From contig NZ_JACCBM010000001.1 in assembly GCF_013409865.1 (NCBI RefSeq), positions 2,976,001-3,040,000 of the forward strand: DNA of 64,000 nt, written 5' to 3'. Origin of the DNA: Herbiconiux flava (GTDB lineage Bacteria > Actinomycetota > Actinomycetes > Actinomycetales > Microbacteriaceae). Within the stretch, counting starts at the first letter, position 1, and every line of letters begins with the position of its first letter. The notes beneath the pieces were generated by a model, which had not been told where the DNA came from, searched no databases, and worked only from the letters and a program-made list of their open reading frames with translations. The position numbers and the translations under genes are program-made. Of this stretch, positions 1-8,819 are shown piece by piece.

Positions 1-241
1 CGTAGTACTCGGGGGCGATGTCCTCGCCGCCGAGCAGCACCACGGCGTCGGCGCGGTCGGTGCGGGCGAGGGTGTCGACCACGGACGTGTCCTCGGCCGC
101 GACGACTTCGACCGTCCAGCCCGAGGCCTGCGACACGGCGACGGCCCGGCGCATCAGCATCGTCGAGTACGCGTGGTACTCCGGCGCGTGCGGCCGGTGA
201 GCCGTCACGGTGACGATGCTGAGGGTGCGGGCGGTGGTCAT
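1..241 (-). CDS. Class I glutamine amidotransferase-like / peptidase C26 protein, partial
   Basis: The gene starts at the ATG at 241 on the minus strand and runs off the left edge, so only about 80 N-terminal residues are visible. The fragment opens with a beta strand (LSIVTVTAHRPHAPEY) and reaches VVLLGGEDIAPEYY, the 'GG-D/E-D-hydrophobic-x-P-x-x-Y' signature of the gamma-glutamyl-GABA hydrolase (PuuD-like, peptidase C26) branch of the glutamine amidotransferases. The nucleophilic Cys and the His/Glu would lie outside the window, so activity cannot be judged. It is divergent from the TPM-domain gene, with about 210 bp between the starts. Family assignment is by motif only. Confidence 0.7.
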   Translation of the reverse strand, partial: MTTARTLSIVTVTAHRPHAPEYHAYSTMLMRRAVAVSQASGWTVEVVAAEDTSVVDTLARTDRADAVVLLGGEDIAPEYY

Positions 242-439
242 GGCTCAATCCTGTCGAGTGGCGGCGGCACGTGCATCCGCTCGTGTCATGCGGCGCAACA
301 CAGGGAGTTCGTCGCGGGCACCGCATACGACTGGGTGGGATCGGATGTCACTTGCCGCCGCGCTCCCACCCACCCGGGAGGCTCCCGGGAATCTCTCGGA
401 CAGCGCACGGATTCGTAGCGGGCCCGGCCCCCTCCCTCC

Positions 440-445
440 TAGACT
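440..445 (+). promoter_or_regulatory. -10 box TAGACT of the TPM-domain gene
   Basis: TAGACT ends 7 nt before the ATG at 453, so the transcript would begin at or next to the start codon. No convincing -35 or Shine-Dalgarno sequence is visible. This decides the start against the upstream in-frame start at 210. Confidence 0.55.
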
Positions 446-452
446 TCACGCA

Positions 453-2579
453 ATGAGACAGCCCCTCCCGGCCCGCGCCTCCGCGCGAGCGCCGCACCGC
501 CTCCTCGCCCGGATCGGCGCCTCCGCCGGCGCGATCGCCCTCACCGCGCTCGCCCTCGTCGTGGCTCCGGCCCAGCCCGCCCTGGCCGGCGACCCGGTGT
601 CGCTCGACGGCCGCTACGTGGTCGACGAGGCGGGCGTGCTCGACGGCTCCACCGCCGAGGTGCAGGACGCGATCGACACCCTCGCCACCGAGCAGGGCGT
701 CAACCTCTTCGTCATCTACACCGACAGCTTCGAGAACCCCGCCGACCGCCAGCAGTGGGCCAGCGAGACCGCCCAGCTGAACCAGCTCGGCACCAACGAC
801 GTGCTGCTCGCCGTCGCCGTCGACGACCGGCTCTACCAGCTCTCGGTCGACTCCGGCTTCCCGCTCGACGACCAGCAGCTGCAGAGCATCGAGACCGACG
901 ACATCGTGCCGCAGCTGCGTGAGGGCGACTGGGCCGGTGCCGCCGTGGCGGCCGCCCAGGGTCTCGACGGCGCGCTCGGCGGCAGCGGATCGGTCGACGG
1001 CACCGCCGACAGCGACGGGGCCGGCCTCCTCGGCGGGTTCATCTGGGTGGTCGCGATCCTCGTCGTCCTGCTCGTCGGCGCCGTGGTGATCGCGCTCGTG
1101 CTGCGCCGCCGCCGCACGCTCGACAAGGCCGTCACAGCCCAGGCGCAGGCCGCCGGGCCGAGCCAGAAGGAGCTCGACCAGAAGGTCGGCGCCCTGCTCG
1201 TCGAGCTCGACGACGCCGTCACCTCCAGCACCGAGGAGCTCGGCTTCGCCGTGGCGCAGTTCGGCGCCGAGGCCACCGCCCCCTTCCAGACCGCGCTCAC
1301 CGAGGTGAAGGCCGAGCTGTCCCGCGCCTTCACCATCAAGCAGAAGCTCGACGACGCCGAGCCCGACACCGCCGAGGAGCGGCGCGCCTTATCACTCGAG
1401 ATCATCGACATCTGCGAGAAGGCGGATGCGCGGCTCGACTCCGAGGCCGAGGCCTTCGACGCCCTGCGCGACGTCGAGCGCGACCCCGCACCCGCCCTCG
1501 CCGAGGCGCGGAGCGAGCTCACCGACTCCGAGACCGCCCCGGCCGAGGTGCGGGAGCGCCTCGCCGCCCTCGGCGCGAGCTACGACCCCGCCGCGCTCGG
1601 CACCGTCGAGGGCAGCGCCGAGCAGATCGAGAAGCTCCGGGCCTTCGCCACCACGCAGCTGACCGAGGCCGAACAGGCGATCGCGGCGGGGCGCACGGGC
1701 GAGGCTGCGGTGCAGATCCGAGCCGCGCGCCAGGCCTCGGCGCAGGTGCGCACGCTCGCCCTCGCCGTCCTCACGCTCGAGAAGAACCTCCGCGAGGCCT
1801 CCGCCGGGCTCGCCGCCGCGGTCGCCGATGCCGAGTCCGACCTCGCGGCCGCCGCGCAGCTCGAGGCGAGCCGCCCCGGCACCGGCATCGCCGGGCTCTC
1901 GGCCGCGGTGGGCGTCGAGCTCGAACGGGCGCGCACCACCGGCGCCCGCGATCCGCTGAACGCCCGGCAGTCCCTCGAGCGTGCCGACGCGCCGCTCGAT
2001 CAGGCGCTGGCCGCCGAACGCACCGAGCGCGAGCGTCAGGCGCGCATCCTGAGCCAGCGCGACCGGGCCATCAGCTCGGCCGAGAGCCAGGTGGCGTCGA
2101 CGGCGCAGTTCCTCGAGACGCGCCGCGGCGCGGTGGGGCCGGATGCCCGGACCCGCCTCTCGGAGGCCCAGCGCCACCTCGACCAGGCGCACGCCCTCGC
2201 CACGACCGACCCCGAGGGCTCGCTCCGCGAGGCGACCACCGCGGCCGAACTCGCGACCCGCGCGGCCGCGTCGGCCCAGCAGGACGTCTCGTGGGCGCAG
2301 TCCGACCAGAGCAGCTGGGGCGGCGGCGGCAGCTGGACGTCCAGCGGCAGCCGGCGCAGCGGCGGTGGCGACGACTTCGGCGGGGCCCTGCTCGGTGGCA
2401 TCATCGGCAGCATGCTCGGCGGGGGCGGCGGAGGCGGATCCTCGTACCGCGGCGGTTTCGGCGGCGGCTCGTCGCGGCGCGGTGGCTTCGGGGGTGGCGG
2501 CTTCGGTGGCGGCAGCCGGCGCTCGAGCGGCGGCAGCTTCGGCGGCGGAGGCCGGCGCGGCGGCGGCGGTCGCTTCTAG
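453..2579 (+). CDS. Secreted, membrane-anchored TPM-domain protein with coiled coil and Gly-rich tail
   Basis: A 708-aa protein. Residues 1-45 form a signal peptide with an Arg-rich n-region, an Ala/Leu core and QPALA|GD as probable cleavage site. A TPM domain (about 50-165; the family occurs in TLP18.3/Psb32/MOLO-1 proteins) carries the YVVDEAGVLDG opening. One membrane segment lies near 190-216, followed by RRRR. A long Ala/Glu/Arg-rich coiled coil runs from about 220 to 620, and the last 80 residues are almost pure Gly/Ser/Arg. The TPM domain would be outside the cell and the coiled coil and tail inside. pspA follows 45 bp downstream, which suggests a shared envelope-stress or membrane-maintenance role. 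The molecular function is unknown. Confidence 0.8.
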   Translation: MRQPLPARASARAPHRLLARIGASAGAIALTALALVVAPAQPALAGDPVSLDGRYVVDEAGVLDGSTAEVQDAIDTLATEQGVNLFVIYTDSFENPADRQQWASETAQLNQLGTNDVLLAVAVDDRLYQLSVDSGFPLDDQQLQSIETDDIVPQLREGDWAGAAVAAAQGLDGALGGSGSVDGTADSDGAGLLGGFIWVVAILVVLLVGAVVIALVLRRRRTLDKAVTAQAQAAGPSQKELDQKVGALLVELDDAVTSSTEELGFAVAQFGAEATAPFQTALTEVKAELSRAFTIKQKLDDAEPDTAEERRALSLEIIDICEKADARLDSEAEAFDALRDVERDPAPALAEARSELTDSETAPAEVRERLAALGASYDPAALGTVEGSAEQIEKLRAFATTQLTEAEQAIAAGRTGEAAVQIRAARQASAQVRTLALAVLTLEKNLREASAGLAAAVADAESDLAAAAQLEASRPGTGIAGLSAAVGVELERARTTGARDPLNARQSLERADAPLDQALAAERTERERQARILSQRDRAISSAESQVASTAQFLETRRGAVGPDARTRLSEAQRHLDQAHALATTDPEGSLREATTAAELATRAAASAQQDVSWAQSDQSSWGGGGSWTSSGSRRSGGGDDFGGALLGGIIGSMLGGGGGGGSSYRGGFGGGSSRRGGFGGGGFGGGSRRSSGGSFGGGGRRGGGGRF

Positions 2580-2624
2580 CTCGTGCAGTATCAGAATCCA
2601 TCGGCACCACCAGAAGGAGACAGG

Positions 2625-3371
2625 ATGTCCAAGCAGTCGATTTTCGGACGCATCGCGCAGCTCGCCAAGGCGAACATCAACGCGCTGATCGATCAGGCCG
2701 AAGACCCCCAGCTCATGCTCGACCAGCTCGTGCGCGACTACACCACGAACATCGCCGACGCCGAGAGCGCCATCGCCCAGACCATCGGCAACCTGCGCCT
2801 GCTCGAGGACGACCACCGCGAAGACGTGGCGGCCGCCTCCGACTGGGGCCGCAAGGCCCTCGCCGCGAGCCAGAAGGCCGACGAGTTCCGCAGCTCGGGC
2901 AACACCGTCGACGCCGACAAGTTCGACGCGCTCGCCAAGGTCGCCCTGACCCGCCAGCTGCAGTCCGAGAACGAGGCGAAGGACGCCGAGCCCTCGATCG
3001 CCAGCCAGACCGAGTCGGTCGAGAAGCTGAAGTCGGGCCTCACCGCGATGAAGGAGAAGCTCAACCAGCTGAAGTCCAAGCGCGACAACCTCGTCGCCCG
3101 GGCCAAGACCGCCGAGGCGCAGGGCCAGGTGCAGGCGGCGCTGAAGAACATCGACGTGCTCGACCCCACCAGCGACCTGGGCCGCTTCGAGGAGAAGATC
3201 CGTCGCGAAGAGGCCCGCGTGCGCGGCCAGGAGGAGCTGAACGCCTCCAGCGTCGACGCCCAGTTCGAGAGCCTCGACGACCTCGGCGAGCTGACCGAGG
3301 TCGAGGCGCGGCTCGCCGCGCTGAAGGCCGGCTCGGGCAGCGGGTCGCGCGCCGTCACGAGCGGCGAGTAG
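2625..3371 (+). CDS. PspA/IM30-family protein
   Basis: A 248-aa, almost entirely alpha-helical protein that begins MSKQSIFGRIAQLAKANINALIDQAEDP. This matches the amphipathic N-terminal helix and following coiled coil of PspA/IM30/Vipp1, which bind stressed membranes and form ESCRT-III-like assemblies (family knowledge). AAGGAGA at 2614-2620 precedes the ATG by 4 nt, so this start is preferred to the upstream in-frame GTG at 2583. It is co-directional with the TPM gene and probably in one operon with it. A Gly/Ser-rich C-terminus follows the last helix. Confidence 0.88.
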   Translation: MSKQSIFGRIAQLAKANINALIDQAEDPQLMLDQLVRDYTTNIADAESAIAQTIGNLRLLEDDHREDVAAASDWGRKALAASQKADEFRSSGNTVDADKFDALAKVALTRQLQSENEAKDAEPSIASQTESVEKLKSGLTAMKEKLNQLKSKRDNLVARAKTAEAQGQVQAALKNIDVLDPTSDLGRFEEKIRREEARVRGQEELNASSVDAQFESLDDLGELTEVEARLAALKAGSGSGSRAVTSGE

Positions 3372-3411
3372 GCACGGCGATCGCGGTGAGCACGCGGGCT
3401 GGGTGGCGGTC

Positions 3412-4275
3412 ATGAGCGCGACCTTCGTGGTCGTGCCGAGCTGGCAGGGCTCCGGCTCGAGCCGGGCCATGCGGCTGATCGACGGCGCGGAGGCGGTGCG
3501 CGGCGATCTGCCCGCCGCCGCCACCCGCGTCGTCGAGGTGCCGCAGGGCGCGGGCGAGTCGCTCGACACCGGCGTACAGCGCTTCTCGTCGATCGCCGCG
3601 ATCGCCCAGGCCACCGAGGCCGTGCTCGCCGATGCGCCTGGAACGCCGATCCTCGTCGGCGGCGACTGCGGCGTGGAGTTCGCCGGCATCCGTCACGCCG
3701 CGGCGGTCGCCGCCCGGAGGTCACCCGACGCCCGGCTCGCCGTGGTCTGGTTCGACGCGCACGCCGACCTCAACACCCCGCAGAGCTCGCCGTCGGGCGC
3801 GTTCCACGGCATGGTGCTGCGCGCGCTCCTCGGGGGCGGCCCGGCCGAGCTCTCCGACCCGTCCGGCACGGGCGCCGTCGCAGCGGTGCTCGAATCCGCG
3901 CAGGTAGTGCTCGCGGGGGCCCGCGCCCTCGACGACGCCGAGGCGGACTACGTGGCCGAGGCGGGCATCCGGATGCTCGGGCCCACCGAGCTCGCCGACC
4001 CCGCCGCGCTCGTCGAGACCCTCGTGGCCTCCGGTGCCACCGAGGTGTACCTGCACGTCGACCTCGATGTGATCGACCCGGGCGAGATCGGGGGCGTGCA
4101 GTTCCCGGAGCCGTTCGGACTGCCCGTCGCGGAGCTCGTGGCGGCCATCCGGGCGGTGCGCGAGCGGTTCCCGCTCACGGGCGCCGGGATCACCGAGTTC
4201 GCGCCCTCGACCCCGGAGGCGGCGGTCGACGACCTGCCGGCCATCCTCCGCATCGTCTCGGCGCTGGTGCGCTGA
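3412..4275 (+). CDS. Arginase/agmatinase-family (ureohydrolase) protein
   Basis: A 287-aa protein with the ureohydrolase metal-site motifs [11 protein letters not shown] (D-x-H-x-D) and HVDLDVIDP (D-x-D). The first metal ligand region reads GGDCGVEF rather than the usual GGDHS, so the His ligand to Mn is a Cys. Members hydrolyse guanidino compounds (arginine, agmatine, formiminoglutamate) in the cytosol. The substrate cannot be told from sequence and no urea-cycle or histidine-degradation gene is next to it. An in-frame GTG at 3403 is an alternative start. It lies 40 bp after pspA with no terminator visible. Confidence 0.8.
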   Translation: MSATFVVVPSWQGSGSSRAMRLIDGAEAVRGDLPAAATRVVEVPQGAGESLDTGVQRFSSIAAIAQATEAVLADAPGTPILVGGDCGVEFAGIRHAAAVAARRSPDARLAVVWFDAHADLNTPQSSPSGAFHGMVLRALLGGGPAELSDPSGTGAVAAVLESAQVVLAGARALDDAEADYVAEAGIRMLGPTELADPAALVETLVASGATEVYLHVDLDVIDPGEIGGVQFPEPFGLPVAELVAAIRAVRERFPLTGAGITEFAPSTPEAAVDDLPAILRIVSALVR

Positions 4276-4377
4276 GCCGCATCGGCGCAGGCACCATCCC
4301 GCCGCACCCTCCGCCCCCACCCTCCGCGCCATACCCGAACCACGAACCGCACGACCCGAGAAGCACCAGGAGCAGCT

Positions 4378-5823
4378 GTGACCCAGGAATACGACCTCAT
4401 CGTCATCGGAGCCGGCGCCGTCGGCGAGAACGTCGCCGACCGCGCCGCCCGGGGCGGCCTCTCGGTCGCCCTCGTCGAGGCCGAGCTGGTCGGCGGCGAG
4501 TGCTCCTACTGGGCCTGCATGCCGTCAAAGGCCCTGCTGCGCGCCGGCGAGGTCGTGCGCGCCGCCCGGGCCGTCGGCGGAGCGAAGGAGGCCGTGACCG
4601 GCGAGGTCGACGCCGCCGCCGTACTGGCCCGGCGCAACTCGTTCACGAGCGACTGGAACGACAGCGGTCAGGTCGACTGGGTGAAGGGCGCCGGCATCGA
4701 CCTGGTGCGCGGTCACGCCGTCTTCACCGGTGTCAAGACGCTCACCGTGACGGCCGGCGACGGCAGCACCACCGAGCTGCGCGCCCGTCATGCCGTGACG
4801 GTCTCGACCGGCTCGGTCGCGCTGCTGCCCGACATCCCCGGGCTCGCGGAGGCCGCGCCGTGGACGAGCCGCGAGGCCACCAGCGCCCAGACGATCCCGC
4901 CCCGCCTCGCGATCGTCGGCGGCGGCGTGGTCACGGTCGAGATGGCCACGGCCTACGCGACACTCGGCTCGACCGTCACCCTCGTCGCCCGCAGCGGCCT
5001 GCTGGCCAACCAGGAGCCCTTCGCGGGCGAGCTGGTGGCGGATGCGCTGAAGGAGCTCGGCGTCGACCTCCGTCTCGGCGACTCCCCCGAGCGCATCGAG
5101 CGCGACGAGGACGGCGTCGTCCGCACAACGCTCTCCGACGGCAGCACGATCGAGTCGGAGGAGATCCTGATCGCGACCGGGCGACTGCCCCGCACCGGTG
5201 ACCTCGGTCTCGAGACGATCGGGCTCACCCCCGACGAGTGGCTCGACGTCGACGACACGATGCTCGTGCTCGGCGCCGACGGCTCGCCCCTCGAGGGTGA
5301 GTGGCTCTACGCCACCGGCGACGTGAACCACCGGGCACTGCTGACCCACCAGGGCAAGTACCAGGCCCGCGCCGCCGGCGACGTGATCGTCGCGCGTGCG
5401 AAGGGCGAGACCGTCGACGACGCCCCCTGGGGCCGGCACGTCGCCACCGCCGACCACCGCGCGGTGCCGCAGGTGACCTTCACCGATCCGGCGGTCGCCT
5501 CGATCGGGCTCACCGCGAAGGCCGCCGAGGAGGCGGGCCTCGCCACGACCGTCGTCGACTACGAGATCGGCAGCGTCGCGGGCGCCGCGGTGCACACCGA
5601 CGGCTACAAGGGCACCGCGCGCATCGTCGTCGACGACGACCGCCAGGTGATCGTCGGCGCCACCTTCGTGGGCCCCGACGTGCAGGAGCTGCTGCACTCG
5701 GCGACCGTCGCGGTCGTCGGTGAGGTGCCGCTGAAGCGGCTCTGGCACGCGGTTCCCTCGTACCCGACGATCAGCGAGGTCTGGCTGCGTCTGCTCGAGG
5801 GCTACGGACGGAAGAGCGCATGA
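4378..5823 (+). CDS. NAD(P)/FAD-dependent disulfide reductase (class I flavoprotein)
   Basis: A 481-aa protein. [19 protein letters not shown] is the FAD dinucleotide fold. [12 protein letters not shown] gives the redox-active C-x4-C of the dihydrolipoamide dehydrogenase/glutathione reductase/MerA superfamily. A second nucleotide fold is at [19 protein letters not shown] and [21 protein letters not shown] is the C-terminal FAD contact. The C-terminal dimer domain reads VPSYPTISE where dihydrolipoamide dehydrogenases have HPTLSE, so the usual catalytic His is Tyr. That argues against a simple Lpd and the substrate is unknown. GTG start with AGGAGC 4 nt upstream. The next gene overlaps the stop by 4 bp. 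Confidence 0.82.
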   Translation: MTQEYDLIVIGAGAVGENVADRAARGGLSVALVEAELVGGECSYWACMPSKALLRAGEVVRAARAVGGAKEAVTGEVDAAAVLARRNSFTSDWNDSGQVDWVKGAGIDLVRGHAVFTGVKTLTVTAGDGSTTELRARHAVTVSTGSVALLPDIPGLAEAAPWTSREATSAQTIPPRLAIVGGGVVTVEMATAYATLGSTVTLVARSGLLANQEPFAGELVADALKELGVDLRLGDSPERIERDEDGVVRTTLSDGSTIESEEILIATGRLPRTGDLGLETIGLTPDEWLDVDDTMLVLGADGSPLEGEWLYATGDVNHRALLTHQGKYQARAAGDVIVARAKGETVDDAPWGRHVATADHRAVPQVTFTDPAVASIGLTAKAAEEAGLATTVVDYEIGSVAGAAVHTDGYKGTARIVVDDDRQVIVGATFVGPDVQELLHSATVAVVGEVPLKRLWHAVPSYPTISEVWLRLLEGYGRKSA

Positions 5824-6263
5824 CGACGCGCGAGAGCGCCCCGGGGCCCGCCACGCCCGCCCCCGGTGGGCCGCTCATGGAGCGCGTGCGGAGCATCCTG
5901 TACTACCCGCCGCTCGCCCGGGCCGGCTACCTCTACGCCACCGCGGTCGCCGCGACCTACGGCACCGTGCTCGGCACCGGGCGCGTGCGCCGGGTCGAGG
6001 ACGGCCTGATCGTCTGCACCGGGCTGCCGAAGTGGGCCTTCAAGCGCGGCGGAACCTGCGTCGGCGGCGTCTACCTCACCGACCGCAACGACGCCCCGCA
6101 CGTGCTGCGGCACGAGGCGGTGCACCGCCACCAGTGGAAGAAGTACGGTCTGATGTTCCCGCTGCTCTACGCGCTGGCCGGCAGCGACCCGCTGCACAAC
6201 CACTTCGAGATCGAAGCCGGCCTCGAAGACGGCAACTACCTGCCCCGCCCCAAGAAGGGCTGA
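5820..6263 (+). CDS. Small protein with HExxH motif, unknown function
   Basis: A 147-aa protein starting at an ATG that overlaps the reductase stop (ATGA), so translation is probably coupled. The first 25 residues are Pro/Ala-rich. A hydrophobic stretch follows (YLYATAVAATYGTVLG), then HEAVHRHQWKKYG, an HExxH-type zinc motif, followed 29 residues later by HNHFEIEAG, where a Glu could be the third ligand. This looks like a gluzincin-like metal site in a very small protein. One Cys is in DGLIVCTGLPKW and another in GGTCVGG. I do not recognise a named family. Peptidase activity is an inference from the motif alone. Confidence 0.75.
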   Translation: MTTRESAPGPATPAPGGPLMERVRSILYYPPLARAGYLYATAVAATYGTVLGTGRVRRVEDGLIVCTGLPKWAFKRGGTCVGGVYLTDRNDAPHVLRHEAVHRHQWKKYGLMFPLLYALAGSDPLHNHFEIEAGLEDGNYLPRPKKG

Positions 6264-6278
6264 GGAGAAGGGCTCAGC
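6253..6278. repeat. 13-bp tandem duplication over the stop codon of the HExxH gene
   Basis: AGAAGGGCTGAGG at 6253-6265 is followed directly by AGAAGGGCTCAGC at 6266-6278 (11 of 13 match). The first copy contains the TGA stop. The two copies can also form a 6-bp GCTGAG/CTCAGC hairpin, which may act as a weak terminator for the convergent pair. Confidence 0.6.
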
Positions 6279-6285
6279 AGAACGG

Positions 6286-6672
6286 CTAAACCGCGAGGTG
6301 CTCGGCCGGCACGGCCTGGCCGAGCCAGACGCAGATCTCGTCGCCGTCGAGCTCGAGTTCGCCCGTCGACATCTCGCCGATCCACGCGGTGACCGCGCGG
6401 CCGAGGGCCTGACCGGGAGCGCAGGCGAGACCCGTGCCCATGGCACCGCTGCGCACGTCGCGCGGCAGCCAGGTGACGGTGACGCGCTCGGGCGTCGCGA
6501 TCGGGTCGATCTCGGCGGCGGTGGGCACCTCCACGAAGACCTGCCCGCGGGCGCGGTGGCCGAGGGTGGCGACGAGGGCCCGGAGGGCGTCGAGGTCGGC
6601 CTCGGTTCCGGCGAGGAGCACGCGGCCGGAGGCACGGGAGACGAGGGTGGCGTCAGAGGCGATCGAGTACAT
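6286..6672 (-). CDS. SIP (siderophore-interacting protein C-terminal) domain protein
   Basis: A 128-aa protein that resembles only the C-terminal, NAD(P)H-binding half of siderophore-interacting ferric-siderophore reductases. It has GRVLLAGTEADLDALRAL, GQVFVEVPTAAEIDP and VTVTWLPRD in the order seen in that domain, ending in ICVWLGQA. The FAD-binding half is absent. A good match to a DtxR/IdeR iron box overlaps its promoter, so iron-repressed expression is likely and agrees with a role in ferric-siderophore handling. It is convergent with the HExxH gene and divergent from nothing: the amidase behind it is on the same strand. Confidence 0.75.
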   Translation of the reverse strand: MYSIASDATLVSRASGRVLLAGTEADLDALRALVATLGHRARGQVFVEVPTAAEIDPIATPERVTVTWLPRDVRSGAMGTGLACAPGQALGRAVTAWIGEMSTGELELDGDEICVWLGQAVPAEHLAV

Positions 6673-6681
6673 GTCCTGATG

Positions 6682-6687
6682 AGTATA
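6682..6687 (-). promoter_or_regulatory. -10 box TATACT of the SIP-domain gene
   Basis: On the minus strand TATACT ends 9 nt before the ATG at 6672. A TGGCAA at about 6711-6706 is a possible -35 with an 18-bp spacer. The iron box covers the -10 and spacer. Confidence 0.6.
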
Positions 6688-6703
6688 GGCATGCCTTACT
6701 TAG
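6685..6703. promoter_or_regulatory. Probable DtxR/IdeR iron box
   Basis: ATAGGCATGCCTTACTTAG matches 12 of 19 positions of the known box TTAGGTTAGCCTAACCTAA, including TAGG, GCCT and the AC/TA positions. It overlaps the -10 hexamer of the SIP-domain gene, the classic position for repression by Fe2+-bound DtxR/IdeR. Confidence 0.6.
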
Positions 6704-6754
6704 GATTGCCACACCTACGGCGATCCTTCAGGATGCGGGTGCCGGAGCACCCCG

Positions 6755-8185
6755 CTACCACTGGGGCGGATGGATCCGACCCCAGCGCAGCCGGCGCTCG
6801 AGCTGCGCTCCGAGGGCCAGCAGCGTCGCCTCTCCCCCGGGCCGGCCGATCAGCTGCGCCCCCATCGGGATGCCGCCCTCCGTGCGGTGCACGGGCAGTG
6901 TGATCGCCGGCAGCCCCGCCACGTTCACGTAGGAGGTGAAGGGCGCGTACTCGACCTGCTGCGCGAAGTTGCGCTCCCCCTCCTCCCGGTCGTACCAGCC
7001 GACCGGCCGGGGCGTGAGCGCGAGCGTCGGCGTGAGCACCGCGTCGAAGCGGTCGAACTGGCGCACGATCGAGCGCTCGAAGCGCGAAAGCGTGGCCAGG
7101 GCCGCCACGAGCTCCGACGCGGGCAGGGCGCGCCCGCGATGCATCAGCCAGCGCGTGAGCGGTTCGAGCAGGTGCTCCGTGCTGTCGTCGGCCGGCAGGG
7201 TCGAGGCCCCGGCCTGCCAGATCGTGCGGAACGCGGGCCCGTACTCCGGGGCCGGTTCGAGCGCGAACTCCTCGACGCCGTGGCCGAGCGAGGCCAGCGT
7301 GTCGCGGGCGACGGCGAGAGCATCCGTCGCCGCCGGATCGAGCCGGATCTCCTGCACGAGCTCCCAGGGGGTGCTCGTCGTCACGCCGATGCTGAAGCGG
7401 CCCTCGCCCCGCACGGCGGCGCCGAGGAACAGGCCGTCGTCGTAGGCCGGTGGGCGCAGCGTGTGGGTGTGGCGGATGCGGTCGCCGGTGCGGGCGATCA
7501 TGCCGTCCAGGAGCAGGGCGGCGTCGACCACGGTGCGGGCGATCGGACCGGCGACCGGCAGCCCGGCCAGCGAGTCCTGCCCCGAGCCCGCGGGCACGAG
7601 GCCGCGAGAGGGCTTCAGCCCGACCAGCCCGCAGGCCGCCGCCGGGATGCGGATCGAGCCGCCGCCGTCGGAGCCCGGCGCGAACGGCAGCAGGCCGGCC
7701 GCGACCGCGACGGCCGCTCCCCCGCTCGATCCGCCCGCGCCGAGCGCCAGGTCGTAGGGATCGCGGGCGGGCGGCGCCACGCTGCTCTCGGTGTAGCCCG
7801 TCAGCCCGAACTCGGGCGTCGCGGTCTTGCCGAGGCTCACCGTGCCGGCGGCGTCGAGCTGCAGGGCGAGCTCGTCCGATTCCTCGGGCACGAACTGCTC
7901 GAACAGGCGCGAGCCGAAGGTCGTGCGCACACCGGCGCGGCGCACCAGATCCTTGTCGGCCACGGCGAGCCCCCAGAGCAGCGCGGTGCGGTCGTCGGAG
8001 GAGTCGAGCATCCGGGCCCGCTCGCGCGCAGCCTCGACCGTGACGGTATGGAAGGCGCCGAGCGACGGGTTCAGGCGCTCGATGCGCTCGAGGTAGTGGT
8101 CGACGGCCTCGAGCACCCCGAGCTCGCGGCGCTGCAGCAGCCGGTACTGCTGCAGTGCGCCGAGCTCATGGATCTGCGTGGGCAA
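6755..8185 (-). CDS. Amidase (amidase-signature family)
   Basis: A 476-aa protein with the Ser-Ser-Lys catalytic triad of the amidase-signature family: Lys in LAVADKDLV, the Gly/Ser-rich stretch [16 protein letters not shown] and [19 protein letters not shown]. It hydrolyses an amide in the cytosol. The substrate is not predictable. It is not a GatA candidate because gatB/gatC are not adjacent. The start is TTG at 8185, supported by GGGGAAG a few nt upstream, and it lies only 8 bp after the GNAT gene stop, so the two form an operon. Confidence 0.85.
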   Translation of the reverse strand: MPTQIHELGALQQYRLLQRRELGVLEAVDHYLERIERLNPSLGAFHTVTVEAARERARMLDSSDDRTALLWGLAVADKDLVRRAGVRTTFGSRLFEQFVPEESDELALQLDAAGTVSLGKTATPEFGLTGYTESSVAPPARDPYDLALGAGGSSGGAAVAVAAGLLPFAPGSDGGGSIRIPAAACGLVGLKPSRGLVPAGSGQDSLAGLPVAGPIARTVVDAALLLDGMIARTGDRIRHTHTLRPPAYDDGLFLGAAVRGEGRFSIGVTTSTPWELVQEIRLDPAATDALAVARDTLASLGHGVEEFALEPAPEYGPAFRTIWQAGASTLPADDSTEHLLEPLTRWLMHRGRALPASELVAALATLSRFERSIVRQFDRFDAVLTPTLALTPRPVGWYDREEGERNFAQQVEYAPFTSYVNVAGLPAITLPVHRTEGGIPMGAQLIGRPGGEATLLALGAQLERRLRWGRIHPPQW

Positions 8186-8193
8186 GACTTCCC

Positions 8194-8784
8194 CTACTTC
8201 AGCGACTTCTGCAGCAGCACGGTGCCGAGCCAGTGCTCGAATTTGAAGCCGACCCGGCCGAGCCGCCCGACCTCCTTGAAGCCGAAGCGCTCGTGCAGCG
8301 CGATCGACGCCTCGGCGCCCTGGTCGGCGATGACCGCGAGCATCTCCTTGATGCCGGCCTTCTTCGAGCGGTCGATCAGCTCACCGAGCAGCACCTTCCC
8401 GAGGCCCTTACCGGTGGCGGCCGGCCCCAGGTAGATCGAGTCCTCGACCGTGCGGCGGTAGGCCGCCTTCTGCTTCCAGGCCGAGACGTAGGCGAAGCCG
8501 AGCAGGGTGCCGCTGGGTGAGACCGCCACGATGAAGGGGTAGTTCGCCTTCTGCGTCCAGGCGAACTTGTGCCGCCACTCCTTCAGGGTCATCGCGTCCT
8601 CGTCGAAGGTCACGACCGTGTTGGCGACGTAGTGGTTGTAGATCTCGCGGATGTACGGCAGATCGCCGGCCACCGCATCCCGCAGCTCGTACTCGAACGG
8701 CACCTCGAGCGGGGGCTTCTCGGTGGGGGCGGGGCGCAGCGCGCGGGGCAGCTGACGGCGCGGCTGGTACTCCTCTTCCAACAT
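8194..8784 (-). CDS. GNAT-family N-acetyltransferase, phosphinothricin acetyltransferase-like
   Basis: A 196-aa protein. After a Pro/Arg-rich 30-residue leader, YELRDAVAGDLPYIREIYNHYV opens a GNAT fold of the Pat type. The acetyl-CoA loop is YLGPAATGKGLGKVLLGELI, followed by ALHERFGFKEVGRLGRVGFKFEHW near the end. Pat-like enzymes acetylate the amino group of small molecules. The actual acceptor is unknown. A TAGGCT -10 lies 6 nt before the ATG. Confidence 0.83.
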   Translation of the reverse strand: MLEEEYQPRRQLPRALRPAPTEKPPLEVPFEYELRDAVAGDLPYIREIYNHYVANTVVTFDEDAMTLKEWRHKFAWTQKANYPFIVAVSPSGTLLGFAYVSAWKQKAAYRRTVEDSIYLGPAATGKGLGKVLLGELIDRSKKAGIKEMLAVIADQGAEASIALHERFGFKEVGRLGRVGFKFEHWLGTVLLQKSLK

Positions 8785-8790
8785 GCGTTC

Positions 8791-8796
8791 AGCCTA
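8791..8796 (-). promoter_or_regulatory. -10 box TAGGCT of the GNAT/amidase operon
   Basis: On the minus strand TAGGCT ends 6 nt before the ATG at 8784. This is the leaderless-type spacing seen across the window. Confidence 0.55.
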
Positions 8797-8819
8797 CCGA
8801 GCGCCGGATGCGGAGCGGG

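Noticed and set aside
210..452. N-terminal extension of the TPM-domain protein from the in-frame start at 210
   Set aside because: It would bury the signal peptide 81 residues inside the protein and cover the -10 box at 440-445.
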